Positions 1 to 9,057 of a DNA stretch of 64,000 nucleotides are shown here, piece after piece; the first letter of the stretch is position 1, and every line of letters begins with the position of its first letter. The position numbers were made by a program, and so were the translations under genes. Source of the DNA: Bacteroidetes bacterium UBA1941 (lineage in GTDB: Bacteria > Bacteroidota > Bacteroidia > Chitinophagales > LD1); contig DDEZ01000011.1 of the NCBI GenBank assembly GCA_002336805.1, positions 744,001-808,000 on the forward strand, written 5' to 3'. A model generated the notes under the pieces. That model ran no database searches. It was not told the origin of the DNA and was given only the letters and a program-made list of their open reading frames with translations.

Positions 1-2
1 TG

Positions 3-1490
3 TCAGGTACATTTGCAAACCTGCTGATACCATACCAGATCGGTGCGCGTGATATGGCCTCCGGCTTTATCAATATGCTGTCTTATTGGTTCTTCTTCGC
101 AGCTTCTATAGTACTGTTTACATCATTCTTTGTACAGACTGGTCCTGCCTCTGGCGGTTGGACAGCTTACCCACCACTGAATGGTATGAGGGATATCGCT
201 ATCAATAAGGGTTCTGGCCTCGGTTTTGACCTTTGGGCACTGGCTATGACTTTCTTCATCATATCATCCCTGCTCGGCGGTCTCAACTATGTAGCTACTA
301 TCCTGAATCTCCGTACCAAGGGTATGGGCATGATGAAGCTCCCGCTCACTATCTGGGCATTCATGTTCACGGCTATCCTCGGTATCCTGTCATTTCCGGC
401 GCTCCTCGCTGGTGTGGCGCTCCTCGAGTTTGACCGTCTGCTCGGCACCTCATTCTACCTCAATATGATCGTGGTAAACGGTCACCTGCTCGACTACAGG
501 GGCGGTTCTCCGATCCTGTTCCAGCACCTGTTCTGGTTCCTCGGTCACCCGGAGGTATACATCATCATCCTCCCGGCCATGGGTATCGTGTCTGAGGTAC
601 TGTCGGTACACAGCCGCAAGCCTATCTTCGGCTACCGTGCAATGGTGGTATCTATCATGGCTATCGTGGTTATCTCCTTCCTCGTGTGGGCACACCACAT
701 GTTTGTGACAGGTCTCAATCCAAACCTCGCTGCAGTATTCGTACTCTTTACACTCCTCATCGCTGTCCCATCAGCTATCAAGGTGTTCAACTGGATAGGT
801 ACCATCTGGAAGGGTAGCATCCGTCTCACGGTACCGATGCTCTTTGCTATCGGATTCGTATCGATGTTCATCTCTGGTGGTCTCACTGGTCTCATGTTGG
901 GTAACTCGCCTATCGATATCCAGCTCCACGATACATACTTTGTAGTAGCTCACTTCCACATCGTAATGGGTGTAGCAGCATTCTTCGGTATGTTTGCAGG
1001 TGTGTACCACTGGTTCCCACGTTTCTACGGTCGCTTTATGAATGATACCCTCGGTTACATTCACTTCTATGTGACCCTGATCGGTGGCTACGCTATCTTC
1101 TTCCCTATGCACTTTATGACTGGTCTCCCTCGTCGTTACTATACTTTCGCAAACTTTGAGACCTTCAATAACTTCAACTTCCTCACGCAGTTTATCTCTG
1201 TAGCAGCTATCGTGGTATTCCTCGCTCAGCTGATCTTTGTGGTAAACTTCTTCTACAGCATATTCAAGGGCCGCAAGGTAGATGTAGAGCGTACAGAAGG
1301 TGAGCACACTTATGGCAATCCATGGGAAGGTACCACTCTGGAGTGGACTGCACCTATCGAGCGCATCCACGGCAACTGGGCTGGCGAGATACCATCTGTA
1401 TACAGGTGGCCATATGACTACAGTGTCAATGACAAGCCATATATCTCTCAGAATACGCCACTTGCACCAGGTGAGGTAGAGCACACCTAA
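3..1490 (+). CDS. ctaD: Cytochrome c oxidase subunit I, 5' end cut by window edge
   Basis: Catalytic subunit of an aa3/caa3-type heme-copper oxidase in the inner membrane; it reduces O2 to water and pumps protons. The reading frame is open from base 3, and the first visible residues (GARDMA) are the conserved block after TM2, so the true start lies upstream of the window. Visible signatures are HPEVY at 546-560 (CuB ligand and cross-linked Tyr), WAHH at 687-698 (two further CuB ligands), the K-channel Lys in SRKPIFGY, and the HFH heme ligands at 951-959. It is followed by ctaB, two subunit III genes and subunit IV, all on the same strand, so this is the distal part of an oxidase operon. Family assignment is certain; only the N-terminus is missing. 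Confidence 0.97.
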   Translation, partial: SGTFANLLIPYQIGARDMASGFINMLSYWFFFAASIVLFTSFFVQTGPASGGWTAYPPLNGMRDIAINKGSGLGFDLWALAMTFFIISSLLGGLNYVATILNLRTKGMGMMKLPLTIWAFMFTAILGILSFPALLAGVALLEFDRLLGTSFYLNMIVVNGHLLDYRGGSPILFQHLFWFLGHPEVYIIILPAMGIVSEVLSVHSRKPIFGYRAMVVSIMAIVVISFLVWAHHMFVTGLNPNLAAVFVLFTLLIAVPSAIKVFNWIGTIWKGSIRLTVPMLFAIGFVSMFISGGLTGLMLGNSPIDIQLHDTYFVVAHFHIVMGVAAFFGMFAGVYHWFPRFYGRFMNDTLGYIHFYVTLIGGYAIFFPMHFMTGLPRRYYTFANFETFNNFNFLTQFISVAAIVVFLAQLIFVVNFFYSIFKGRKVDVERTEGEHTYGNPWEGTTLEWTAPIERIHGNWAGEIPSVYRWPYDYSVNDKPYISQNTPLAPGEVEHT

Positions 1491-1528
1491 TCAGGAAATA
1501 TTAAGTAATAGAGTTAGTATATAAGATC

Positions 1529-2437
1529 GTGCAAAAAGTAGAAGCCATAGACAGACAACCGAGCCTGCTCGTGCAGAAGCTGAGGGACTATGCGGCGCTG
1601 ACCAAGATAAGGCTCAGCATGACCGTAGGTATCTCCGCTGCGCTGGGCTATCTCTTCGGTGCTGATCTGCATGCTATACACTGGGCTGCCTTTGGGCTGT
1701 TCTTTGTAGCGGGACTCATGGTCACCTGCGCATCCAATGTGCTGAACGAGATCATAGAGAAGGACTCTGACAAGCTGATGGAGCGCACTATGGGCCGTCC
1801 GCTGCCTATGGGCACCATGACCGTAGCAGAGGCTATGCTCTCTGCCGGTATACTCGGCGTCGTAGGCGTCCTGATATTAGCCTTCCAGTTCAATCTCACT
1901 GCAGGTGTACTGGCTGCAGTATCACTATTGTCTTATGCATTCATCTATACGCCGCTCAAGAAGGTTTCTTCTATAGCAGTATTCGTAGGTGCTATACCGG
2001 GAGCACTGCCTCCTATGATCGGCTACGTATGTGCCAGCGGCCAGGGCCAGATAGACTACTTCGTCGCGCTGTCTCTCTTTGCTATCCAGTTCCTGTGGCA
2101 GTTTCCACACTTCTGGTCTATAGCATGGATCCGCTATGACGAGTACCTGAATGCTGGTATCAATATGATGCCATCTGCCTCCGGCAAAACACGCATGACA
2201 GCTATACACTCTGTGATCTATTGTGCCGGCCTGCTTATCGTATCTATGATCCCATACTTCATGGGATGGATCGGTATCATATCGGCTGGTGTGATCGCGG
2301 CGTTTGGTGTTGTATTTCTCTGGCTGGCGCTGGAGCACTATCAAAAGTGCACAGATGTCTCTGCCAAAAAGGTGCTCTACACATCCTTCCTCTACCTGCC
2401 GGTAGTACAGCTGGCACTGGTGCTGGGCAGGATATAA
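1529..2437 (+). CDS. ctaB: Protoheme IX farnesyltransferase (heme O synthase)
   Basis: UbiA-family membrane prenyltransferase that adds a farnesyl group to heme b to make heme O, the precursor of the heme A used by the neighbouring oxidase. The 302-aa length is typical. The first Asp-rich motif spans residues 70-92 (N70, D79, D81, then GRPLP), and the second conserved block is near 203-215 (DEYLNAGINMMP); about nine hydrophobic segments follow the usual pattern. The start is GTG at 1529, 38 nt after ctaD; no ATG near it gives a full-length product. A short hairpin (2449-2466) lies between this gene and the next. Confidence 0.96.
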   Translation: MQKVEAIDRQPSLLVQKLRDYAALTKIRLSMTVGISAALGYLFGADLHAIHWAAFGLFFVAGLMVTCASNVLNEIIEKDSDKLMERTMGRPLPMGTMTVAEAMLSAGILGVVGVLILAFQFNLTAGVLAAVSLLSYAFIYTPLKKVSSIAVFVGAIPGALPPMIGYVCASGQGQIDYFVALSLFAIQFLWQFPHFWSIAWIRYDEYLNAGINMMPSASGKTRMTAIHSVIYCAGLLIVSMIPYFMGWIGIISAGVIAAFGVVFLWLALEHYQKCTDVSAKKVLYTSFLYLPVVQLALVLGRI

Positions 2438-2479
2438 ATTTGAATTGATTTTCCCGGGAGGGAAAAAGTTATATAAAGT

Positions 2480-3127
2480 ATGAATCGTACTATAGCGATG
2501 AAGAGTGGGGATGATGGATACATGCAGGAGCTGAAAGGCTCTACCGAGTACACAGGAGTGCATCCGCAGAAGTTTGCCCTCTGGCTCGGCATGGCTAGTA
2601 TGACAATGTTCTTTGCAGCACTGACGAGTGCGCTGATCCTGAAGAAGGGTGATTTCAAAAGCTGGGAAAACTTCCGGCTACCTTCCATCTTCATGGCCAG
2701 CACAGCGGTCATCATCGGGGTGAGCATAGCCATGCACGCAGCGCTGATCAGCTACAGGAGGGCAAAATTTGCTGCCTTCCGTTGGCTTTTCGCACTGGGT
2801 TTTGTATTGGCCTTCGCCTTCCTGCTGATGCAGTGGCTGGGTTTCCGCGCACTGGCGGATATGGGCTTTCCGCTCACGGGCAATATAGCAGGGCAGTTTG
2901 TCTACCTGATGGCTATCGTGCACGGAGCACACATAGCCATCGCGCTCTTGGTCACAGCCATCGTGCTGATACTGGCCATACGCGCCCGCCGCGATCCGCT
3001 CTATGAGCTCAAGGATGTGATCAACCCAAAGCGCAAGCTGCACATGGAGTTGCTCGTCACATTCTGGCACTACATAGACATCGTATGGATATACCTCTAC
3101 CTGTTCTTGTATTTCAACTACAGGTAA
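2480..3127 (+). CDS. Cytochrome c oxidase subunit III family protein (first copy)
   Basis: Heme-copper oxidase subunit III-like membrane protein of 215 aa, with several TM helices ending in the characteristic FWHYIDIVWIYLYLFLY block. In Bacteroidota the caa3 operon usually carries two adjacent, diverged subunit III genes; this one lies nearer ctaB and has a longer polar N-terminus. A short palindrome (TTTTCCC/GGGAAAA, 2449-2466) sits just upstream and could affect mRNA stability inside the operon. Start ATG 2480 is the only good candidate. Family is clear; how the labour is split between the two copies is not known from sequence. Confidence 0.9.
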   Translation: MNRTIAMKSGDDGYMQELKGSTEYTGVHPQKFALWLGMASMTMFFAALTSALILKKGDFKSWENFRLPSIFMASTAVIIGVSIAMHAALISYRRAKFAAFRWLFALGFVLAFAFLLMQWLGFRALADMGFPLTGNIAGQFVYLMAIVHGAHIAIALLVTAIVLILAIRARRDPLYELKDVINPKRKLHMELLVTFWHYIDIVWIYLYLFLYFNYR

Positions 3128-3219
3128 ATAGGGATCAGGGGCAAAGGACGAGAAGAAGAAAAGATAACGAATCAACGAAAGTCGAAAGACCAGATTTGAA
3201 ATAAGAACCTGAATTGAAA

Positions 3220-3300
3220 AACTGAATGACCCGTCGCATGCGGCAGATTCTTCCCTCTCCTCGGGAGAGGGAAGATGCCAATGGCAGATGGGTGAGGTCG
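3220..3300. repeat. Intergenic hairpin element between the two subunit III genes
   Basis: The 200-nt gap between the two oxidase subunit III genes contains a near-perfect hairpin, CTTCCCTCTCC followed by GGGAGAGGGAAG at about 3251-3274, with GATGGGTGAGGTCG after it. The same kind of hairpin plus GGT-rich tail recurs near 10160-10205, 17358-17390 and 19262-19300, so this belongs to a dispersed family rather than being operon-specific. Confidence 0.6.
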
Positions 3301-3328
3301 TAATTAAAAGAAAAAAATAAAAGCAACA

Positions 3329-4018
3329 ATGGCATCTGCTACAGTAGAACAAGGTCACGGAGTAGTATCAGAGCGCGAGCTCTGGAAAGGCGGGCGGTCA
3401 CCGTTTGGCATCAGCTACGGCAAGGTAATGATGTGGTACTTCCTCATCTCTGATACCTTCACCTTCGCTTCTTTCCTGATCACCTACGCGTCTCTGCGTT
3501 TCACCCAGAGCACCTCATGGCCTAGCCCGGCAGAGGTATTCAGCTCTATACCTCTCAGCATGTTTGAGGGAGTCAAGGCACCACTCATCTTTGTGAGCTT
3601 CATGACCTTCCTTCTCATCGTGAGCTCGTACACCATGGTGCGTGCCGTGCAGGAGGGCTACCGTATGGACCGCTGGGGTGTGATCAAGTTCCTCATCCCT
3701 ACTATCATCTGCGGTGTGATGTTCCTCGGCTGCCAATACCTGGAGTGGACCCACCTGATAGAGGAGGGTATGACCACTACACATGCAGCAGCAGTGACCA
3801 AGGTCGTAAACTTCGGACAGCTCTTCTTTATCATCACAGGCTTCCACGGTCTCCACGTATTCGGCGGTGTACTGCTCAATACATGGCTCCTCGTAGCTAC
3901 CTGGAATGGTACCTTTGAAAAGCGTGGCCACTATGAGATGGTAGAAAAGCTCGGTCTCTACTGGCACTTTGTAGATCTGGTATGGGTTTATGTATTCCTT
4001 TGCTTCTACCTGCTCTAA
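3329..4018 (+). CDS. ctaE: Cytochrome c oxidase subunit III
   Basis: Second subunit III gene of the oxidase operon, 229 aa. It has the family hallmarks: an N-terminal helix beginning GKVMMWYFLISD, the TGFHGLHVFGG motif and the C-terminal YWHFVDLVWVYVFLCFYLL block, with about five to six TM segments. It sits between the other subunit III gene and subunit IV and is closer to the canonical subunit III sequence than the first copy. Start ATG 3329, directly after an A-rich stretch. Confidence 0.94.
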   Translation: MASATVEQGHGVVSERELWKGGRSPFGISYGKVMMWYFLISDTFTFASFLITYASLRFTQSTSWPSPAEVFSSIPLSMFEGVKAPLIFVSFMTFLLIVSSYTMVRAVQEGYRMDRWGVIKFLIPTIICGVMFLGCQYLEWTHLIEEGMTTTHAAAVTKVVNFGQLFFIITGFHGLHVFGGVLLNTWLLVATWNGTFEKRGHYEMVEKLGLYWHFVDLVWVYVFLCFYLL

Positions 4019-4082
4019 GGAAATAGCGGATAACTCAAATTGTATTTGTCTAAATACTTAATACTAATTACTTAATACTAAT

Positions 4083-4460
4083 ATGGAACAACACAACGAT
4101 ATACCAGAAGGCCACCTGCACCTCTCAGACGCTGAGTACTCTCACGGCAAGGGTGAGGTACTGAAGACCATCATCATCCTGTCTGTAGTGACAGTAGTAG
4201 AGGTCGGCGTAGCCATCACTTACGATCACTTCAACCCGACCGGAGGCAACTTCAAATGGGCTATCAACCTCTTCATGGCTGTCATGTCAGTAGTGAAGGT
4301 AATATACATCATGGGCACCTTTATGCACCTCAAGAATGAAACGAAAGGTTTCTTCCTGACCTGCATCCTGCCTTTCTGCTTCCTCATCTGGGCTATCATC
4401 GCTTTCGCCTATGAGGGTGGCTCATGGCAGCACATGCGCTCCCTGCTAAACGTATTCTAA
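4083..4460 (+). CDS. ctaF: Cytochrome c oxidase subunit IV (caa3 type)
   Basis: Small membrane subunit (125 aa) of a bacterial caa3-type oxidase. Three hydrophobic helices are visible (about residues 27-47, 58-78 and 89-110), with the family feature of polar helix caps (GTFMHLKNE between helices 2 and 3). It is the last gene of the operon and is followed by a strong terminator. The leader just upstream (about 4047-4082) is made of TAAATACT/TAATACTAAT-like degenerate repeats that recur before the gene at 52658. Confidence 0.9.
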   Translation: MEQHNDIPEGHLHLSDAEYSHGKGEVLKTIIILSVVTVVEVGVAITYDHFNPTGGNFKWAINLFMAVMSVVKVIYIMGTFMHLKNETKGFFLTCILPFCFLIWAIIAFAYEGGSWQHMRSLLNVF

Positions 4461-4486
4461 GAAATATCGATCCAAACCAAATCGAC

Positions 4487-4512
4487 GATCCCTGCCTCCC
4501 GAGGCGGGGATC
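4487..4512 (+). terminator. Rho-independent terminator of the oxidase operon
   Basis: A 12-bp stem (GATCCCTGCCTC pairing with GAGGCGGGGATC, one T-G wobble) with a 2-nt loop, followed by TTTATTTA. It lies 26 nt after the subunit IV stop codon. Confidence 0.85.
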
Positions 4513-4664
4513 TTTATTTAGTACCAGTCTCACTGCCGTGATCCAAATAGAATCATCAGATACATGTGAGCTGTAGCAATGCTCGATGTACGCTCCGTAC
4601 CAGCAGCACATCTACGTGCTGTTGAGTTTTATCTTTTAAGTTTTGCCTTGATACATATGCCTAC

Positions 4665-5366
4665 CTACTCCGCACGCATGTATTTCGCGTTGTCATAGAT
4701 CAGCGCACCGGCCAGCACGGCAGAGGCTATCAGCATGGCATCCAGCCCTATCAGGGAGTAGGTGACACCACCCGCAGTACAGCCGGCAAAGAATGCCGCT
4801 ACGATCGTAAACCTAAGGCCGATAGAAGCACGCAGTTTGCGGCGCTTGTCATCCGCATGGTAGAAGAATAACTGGCCGATCTCGATACCCAGATCTGTAA
4901 AGAGGCCCGTAAGGTGAGTAGTGCGCACCACTGAGCTGGAGATGATCGTCACCAGTGAGTTCTGCAGGCCCATGGCAAAGAGCAGGCAGCAGGAGAGCTC
5001 TGTTGTGTAGGCGAAGTTATGCTCCACCGGCACCAGCGCCGCCACAGTGATGATAGCGATCTCGATCGTCACCGGTACTACATATACGTATCGTGCATTT
5101 CTGCGCGAGATAGCCTCCACCAGCACACTGGCAAAGATGGCTCCGAAGAAGAAGGCAATGATAAAGGCCATATACTCCAGCGCCGCAGCATAGTCACGCC
5201 GCAGCATGCCCTGGGCAAAGAATGCAAAGTGCCCCGTCACATTGGTAGTCAGGGTCTCTACGGCAAAGAACCCGCACACATTCACCACCCCTGCCACAAA
5301 CGATAATAAGCCCGCCAGTTGCAGATTATGTCTCAGAGTCCGTGTCTGTCCGTGGTGATGGAGCAT
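4665..5366 (-). CDS. DUF1275 (YoaK-type) membrane protein
   Basis: 233-aa integral membrane protein of the DUF1275 family. Diagnostic features are the N-terminal LLSFVAGVVNVCGF segment, the TTNVTGH motif, and AMGLQNSL followed by VRTTHLTGLFTDLG in the middle, with six to seven hydrophobic segments. The biochemical role of the family is unknown. It is monocistronic: convergent with the oxidase operon and separated by about 240 nt of repeats from the UbiB-like gene. Start ATG at 5366. Confidence 0.9.
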   Translation of the reverse strand: MLHHHGQTRTLRHNLQLAGLLSFVAGVVNVCGFFAVETLTTNVTGHFAFFAQGMLRRDYAAALEYMAFIIAFFFGAIFASVLVEAISRRNARYVYVVPVTIEIAIITVAALVPVEHNFAYTTELSCCLLFAMGLQNSLVTIISSSVVRTTHLTGLFTDLGIEIGQLFFYHADDKRRKLRASIGLRFTIVAAFFAGCTAGGVTYSLIGLDAMLIASAVLAGALIYDNAKYMRAE

Positions 5367-5605
5367 GCAGCTAATTTAAGCGATTTGAACTAGCTGCACC
5401 CATTTGCATCATATATCTGTGCACCGCTCATATCCCAATGTATGTTTTAAGAGTTGTATTTAGCCTCCCTTTAGGGAGGTCTGGAGGGCCTGTATTTCCT
5501 ACGCGTTCTTTGCGGTTAGTAGTCTTGCTTTTTGTTTGCAAACCTATTAGCCTTCTATTTGAATATTTTTTGCGTTTCCGCGTTTTTGCGGTTAAAATGT
5601 ATTCC
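5367..5605. repeat. Intergenic repeat mosaic
   Basis: Contains GCCTCCCTTTAGGGAGGTCTGGAGGG (as separate halves CCTCCCT/AGGGAGG, 5462-5490) and two copies of a TTTGCGTTTCCGCG...TGCGGTTA element (5505-5520 and 5572-5600). Both families recur elsewhere in the window (near 8855, 14700, 16065 and 19160). No ORF here looks real. Confidence 0.6.
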
Positions 5606-7273
5606 TCAGTACTTCTTATTCTTAAAGATCGTCACCAGCATCCGCAGCCCCAGTATATTGGCCAGCACAAAGCCGATACCACCCGGTATAGAGATATGCA
5701 TGTACAGCGGCGGAAACTTCACCGCTATCAGTATCGCACTCGCCATCAGGATACAGCCTATGATAAAACCACCCGCTATGCGGTTGCTCGCCAGGTCTAT
5801 TTTGTGCGTCAGGTCATTCAGCCCCTCATGCTCTATGGTCACCTTGGTCTCACCGCGTTTCAGCTTGCCCAGTATCTCGCGTAGGTCGCGTGGCAGGTTG
5901 GTCAGCAGGGTAGGGAGGTCCTTAGATGCTTCAAAGAGGTTCTTCATCAGCTGCGCCGGTGTGAAGGCTTGTCCGAGCGTCTTCTTGATGTGCGGTTTCA
6001 GCTCGTCTATGATATTCAGCTTCGGGTCCAGCCTGCGGCCCACCCCCTCTATGGTGATGAGGCTCTTGGATAGCAGAAAGTAGTCTGCGGGCATGTGGAT
6101 GTTATACTTATTGACAAAGTCCAGCAGCCGCGTGAAAAGCTCCGCCATATCCACTTGGTCTACCGGTAGCGCGTGGTAGTCACTGATCAGCTCCTCCACC
6201 TCATACTCAAAGGTCCTGCTACCCTCAAACTGCTGGCTCACTGCTATGTTTTTCAGCCCCCATATCAGGCTGGCAGAGTCGCGCGCCGTGACACCATATA
6301 CGATGTCTGCAAAGAACTCCACGTCGCTCTTCAGCACCGTGCCCATCATCCCAAAGTCTATGAAGCAGATCTTATTACCCGGCATCGCAAAGATATTGCC
6401 AGGGTGCGGGTCCGCGTGAAAAAAACCATGCTCAAAGATCTGCTGAAAGAGTGAGTAGATGCCATTCCTGGCCAGCATGTGCGGATCATCGCCTATGCGC
6501 TCTATCCCTTTATTGTCATAGGGGTGCACACCATCTATATACTCCATGGTCAGGAGTTTCTTGGTGGTGTAGGCGGGATAGTATTTAGGTATCACCACGA
6601 TCTCGCTTGCGCGGAAGTTTTGCGCAAAGCGCTGCAGGTTGTAGCCCTCGTGCAGTAGATTCAGTTCCTTATAGATCGCATTCTCAAATGCCTTGACGAT
6701 ACCCACCGGGTCCAGCTGCTCCAGTATGTGCCGCTCGGCCAGTTTGCCCGCCATATACTTCATGATGCGGATATCCAGCTCTATGGTCTCTATGATATCC
6801 GGGCGGCGCACTTTGAGTATCACTTCTTCGCCACTCTTCAGCGTAGCGCGGTGCACCTGCGCGATAGAGGCACTGGCAAAAGGCTTCGCCTCAAAGTGGC
6901 TGAAGACCGTATGTATCTTGTGGCCTATCTCTTCCTCTATGATCGCGCGCGCCACCTCCCCCGGGAATGGCGGCACATGGCACTGTAGCTTCTCAAACTC
7001 CTCCACCAGCTCTACCGGTATCACATCGGGCCTGTTGCTCAGTATCTGTGCGAACTTGATATAAGCTGTGCCCAGCTCCTCTACGGCCAGCCGCATGCGC
7101 TCCCACTTGGTCTGCTCGTGTATGTGCTGTACGGTCTGCTCGGAGAGAAAGGCCTCCAGCACACGAGCCTTTAGCGATACACCGGCATCCGCCAGTATAT
7201 CCTGAAATCCATACTTGACCAGTACGTTCACTATCTCGCGATAGCGCCTGAGTAGTTTAAAGCTTAGGGACAT
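5606..7273 (-). CDS. UbiB/ABC1/AarF-family atypical kinase
   Basis: 555-aa member of the UbiB (ABC1/ADCK) family, ATPase/kinase-like proteins linked to quinone biosynthesis and membrane lipids. Seen in the sequence: Ala-rich loop SASIAQVH (residues 134-141), VILKVRRP with the catalytic-type Lys about 154, HADPHPGN (285-292), DFG (305-307), and two C-terminal hydrophobic helices that would anchor it in the membrane. The KxGQ signature that normally blocks the active site reads KFAQ (73-76), which is unusual. Start ATG 7273; it is divergent from the universal stress gene, with a TAGATTTG -7-like box on the minus strand at 7329-7336. Confidence 0.9.
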   Translation of the reverse strand: MSLSFKLLRRYREIVNVLVKYGFQDILADAGVSLKARVLEAFLSEQTVQHIHEQTKWERMRLAVEELGTAYIKFAQILSNRPDVIPVELVEEFEKLQCHVPPFPGEVARAIIEEEIGHKIHTVFSHFEAKPFASASIAQVHRATLKSGEEVILKVRRPDIIETIELDIRIMKYMAGKLAERHILEQLDPVGIVKAFENAIYKELNLLHEGYNLQRFAQNFRASEIVVIPKYYPAYTTKKLLTMEYIDGVHPYDNKGIERIGDDPHMLARNGIYSLFQQIFEHGFFHADPHPGNIFAMPGNKICFIDFGMMGTVLKSDVEFFADIVYGVTARDSASLIWGLKNIAVSQQFEGSRTFEYEVEELISDYHALPVDQVDMAELFTRLLDFVNKYNIHMPADYFLLSKSLITIEGVGRRLDPKLNIIDELKPHIKKTLGQAFTPAQLMKNLFEASKDLPTLLTNLPRDLREILGKLKRGETKVTIEHEGLNDLTHKIDLASNRIAGGFIIGCILMASAILIAVKFPPLYMHISIPGGIGFVLANILGLRMLVTIFKNKKY

Positions 7274-7328
7274 TGTCAGCAGTTAGATCGGGAGTTAGGT
7301 AATTGCTACAAGACACGTTTCACGCTAC

Positions 7329-7336
7329 CAAATCTA
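7329..7336 (-). promoter_or_regulatory. Possible -7 box (TAGATTTG) for the UbiB-like gene
   Basis: Reading the minus strand, TAGATTTG matches the Bacteroidota -7 consensus TAnnTTTG, 56 nt before the ATG. No clear TTTG is found at the -33 position. Confidence 0.35.
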
Positions 7337-7445
7337 TCTAAGCTGCTGCGCAGAAAACCTGACGAAAGTCATGATATAAAAAGTTGTTGTCATGTTTCTC
7401 CCGCCACCGGCACACTACTTTTCCATTCTCAAAAATGCAGCTATC

Positions 7446-8276
7446 ATGAAAAAGAGAATCATACTGGCTATGGAGGGTGACCGCATCTCTACCTCCACAC
7501 TACGCTACGCTATAGAGATCGCACGTGAGTCAGGCTCTGTGCTTGTCGGCGTCTTCATGCGCGACCTGAAGTATGCCGGCTTCACCTACGCTACTATGCT
7601 AGGCTCTGATACCACCGGCTACGCAGTAGTAGGCAAGGAGGAGAAAGCCGCTACGGAGAAAAATATCCGCCACTTTCAGGAGCGCTGCAGCGCAGCAGGT
7701 GTCGGCCATCACGTACTGCTCGATCAGGATGCACCTATAGCCGGTCTTATAGAGGAGAGCGCCTTTGCCGACCTCATCATCACCGACTCGCGTATGAATA
7801 TTTCCAGCCTCCTGCCAGATACACCCAGCTCCAGCCTGCGCGATATACTGGTAGATGCACACTGCCCCGTACTCATCGTGCCCAATGCCTACCGCACCAT
7901 CCGCCACACCACACTGTCATACGATGGCAGCCCATCGAGTGTCCATGCCATCAGGATGTTCAGTTATATCTTCCCTGAGTGGGCGGGGCGCCGCACCACC
8001 CTGCTCAGCGCGCAGGACAAGCGCGAAGGCACACACCTCCGCGATAGCCACAACATCCGCGAGTTTGCCGGTAGCCACTATCCCAATATCCAGTACCAGG
8101 TCATCCACGGAGATACTGCCACAGCCATCACAAAGTACATGAAGAAAGACGGCGCAGACTCCGTGATCGTCATGGGCTCCTACGGCCGCAATGCCCTCTC
8201 ACGCCTCATGCACCAGAGTATATCAAACGCACTCATCAAGGAAGCCAAAGTCCCTATCTTCATAGCCCACCAGTAG
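7446..8276 (+). CDS. Universal stress protein, tandem UspA domains
   Basis: 276-aa cytoplasmic protein with two UspA folds. The first starts at KKRIILAMEGD and ends near PVLIVPN (about residue 140); the second starts at HTTLSYDGSPSS and ends with a nucleotide-loop-like stretch GSYGRNALSRLMHQS then KVPIFIAH. Tandem Usp proteins bind ATP or act in stress adaptation; the substrate is unknown here. An in-frame ATG at 7392 exists, but the Usp fold begins exactly at ATG 7446, preceded by an A-rich stretch, so that start was chosen. Divergent from the UbiB-like gene; no operon partner. Confidence 0.9.
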   Translation: MKKRIILAMEGDRISTSTLRYAIEIARESGSVLVGVFMRDLKYAGFTYATMLGSDTTGYAVVGKEEKAATEKNIRHFQERCSAAGVGHHVLLDQDAPIAGLIEESAFADLIITDSRMNISSLLPDTPSSSLRDILVDAHCPVLIVPNAYRTIRHTTLSYDGSPSSVHAIRMFSYIFPEWAGRRTTLLSAQDKREGTHLRDSHNIREFAGSHYPNIQYQVIHGDTATAITKYMKKDGADSVIVMGSYGRNALSRLMHQSISNALIKEAKVPIFIAHQ

Positions 8277-8429
8277 GGGAGGAGCAGGAAAGACCGCGAT
8301 ATTATCCTTTTGTCATGTCGAGCACAGCGAGACATCTTTACGTGCCTGAAGCTCCCATCTATCGCTCTCATGATTATCTCGCGTCTTTGTACGCATTCTT
8401 TCCTTATTTTTATTAGAGAAAACGTAAAC

Positions 8430-8783
8430 ATGCCCGATAGGTCGCGCACTATATTTTCAAAGAGCAATATCCTCCCTGTCTGTATCATCGTGATCATAGC
8501 TGTCACGCTCTGTGCCTGTACCGCCAACCGTATAGATTATAAGAAGACGATCATAGGCACCTGGAGCAACGCTCCATTCAATGGTATAGCAATAGGCCGT
8601 GATAGCATTTATAGCGCAGAGCATTTCACTAATACATTCTATCAGGTCACAGGAGATTCCATTTTTATCTTTTACCCTGATCAGGAGGTCCGGCAGCGCT
8701 TATTTTTCTTCGGGCCCGACTCCTTTTACATGGGCATGCCCTCAGGCTCCGCCAATCCTCCTTTTGTCAGGATTAGGCATTGA
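8430..8783 (+). CDS. Small putative lipoprotein
   Basis: 117-aa protein. A signal sequence ends in TLCAC (residues 25-29 from ATG 8430), a plausible lipobox, so the mature protein would be lipid-anchored and periplasm-facing. The frame is open upstream to 8310, but that would put the hydrophobic stretch internally. The mature part (IIGTWSNAPFNGIAIG, YPDQEV) is reminiscent of small lipocalin-like or copper-resistance-type lipoproteins that begin with a GTW motif, but the match is too weak to name a family. No operon partner is evident. Confidence 0.6.
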   Translation: MPDRSRTIFSKSNILPVCIIVIIAVTLCACTANRIDYKKTIIGTWSNAPFNGIAIGRDSIYSAEHFTNTFYQVTGDSIFIFYPDQEVRQRLFFFGPDSFYMGMPSGSANPPFVRIRH

Positions 8784-9057
8784 TAGCAGTAACTTGTGCT
8801 TGCTACATTTCTATGTCTCTATGTTTCTATGCGGCAATAAATGTATTTTATCCTGCGTCTCCGCGCCTCTGCGGTAAAATCTACGACCTTTGATTCCCCG
8901 CTACGTTGTTCAAAATAGGCTAGTGCATTTCTATATCTCTATGTGTTCTATGTGGTTCAAAATTGTATTGGCCTTCCTCCCTGCTTTGCCTCACGGCTGT
9001 CCTATTTCTCCATTGGCACAATACTAGTATCTTCATAAAACGAAAACCCAACACCAC
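8784..9057. repeat. Intergenic repeats (CTATGTCTCTATG and GCGTCTCCGCG families)
   Basis: Two copies of a TTTCTATGTCTCTATGT-type element (8809-8835 and 8928-8955), separated by one GCGTCTCCGCGCCTCTGCGG element (8855-8875, which can fold as a small hairpin). The same families recur at 11190-11425, 14700-14755 and 15750-16090. No gene seen. Confidence 0.65.

Noticed and set aside
771..1484. 237-aa ORF antisense to ctaD
   Set aside because: Low-complexity shadow frame of an unmistakable oxidase gene.
5438..6083. Plus-strand ORFs of 148 and 183 aa antisense to the UbiB-like gene and its flank
   Set aside because: They overlap a certain gene on the other strand; composition and codon pattern are those of a shadow frame.
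8310..8429. N-terminal extension of the small lipoprotein
   Set aside because: It would bury the lipobox signal peptide in the protein interior.
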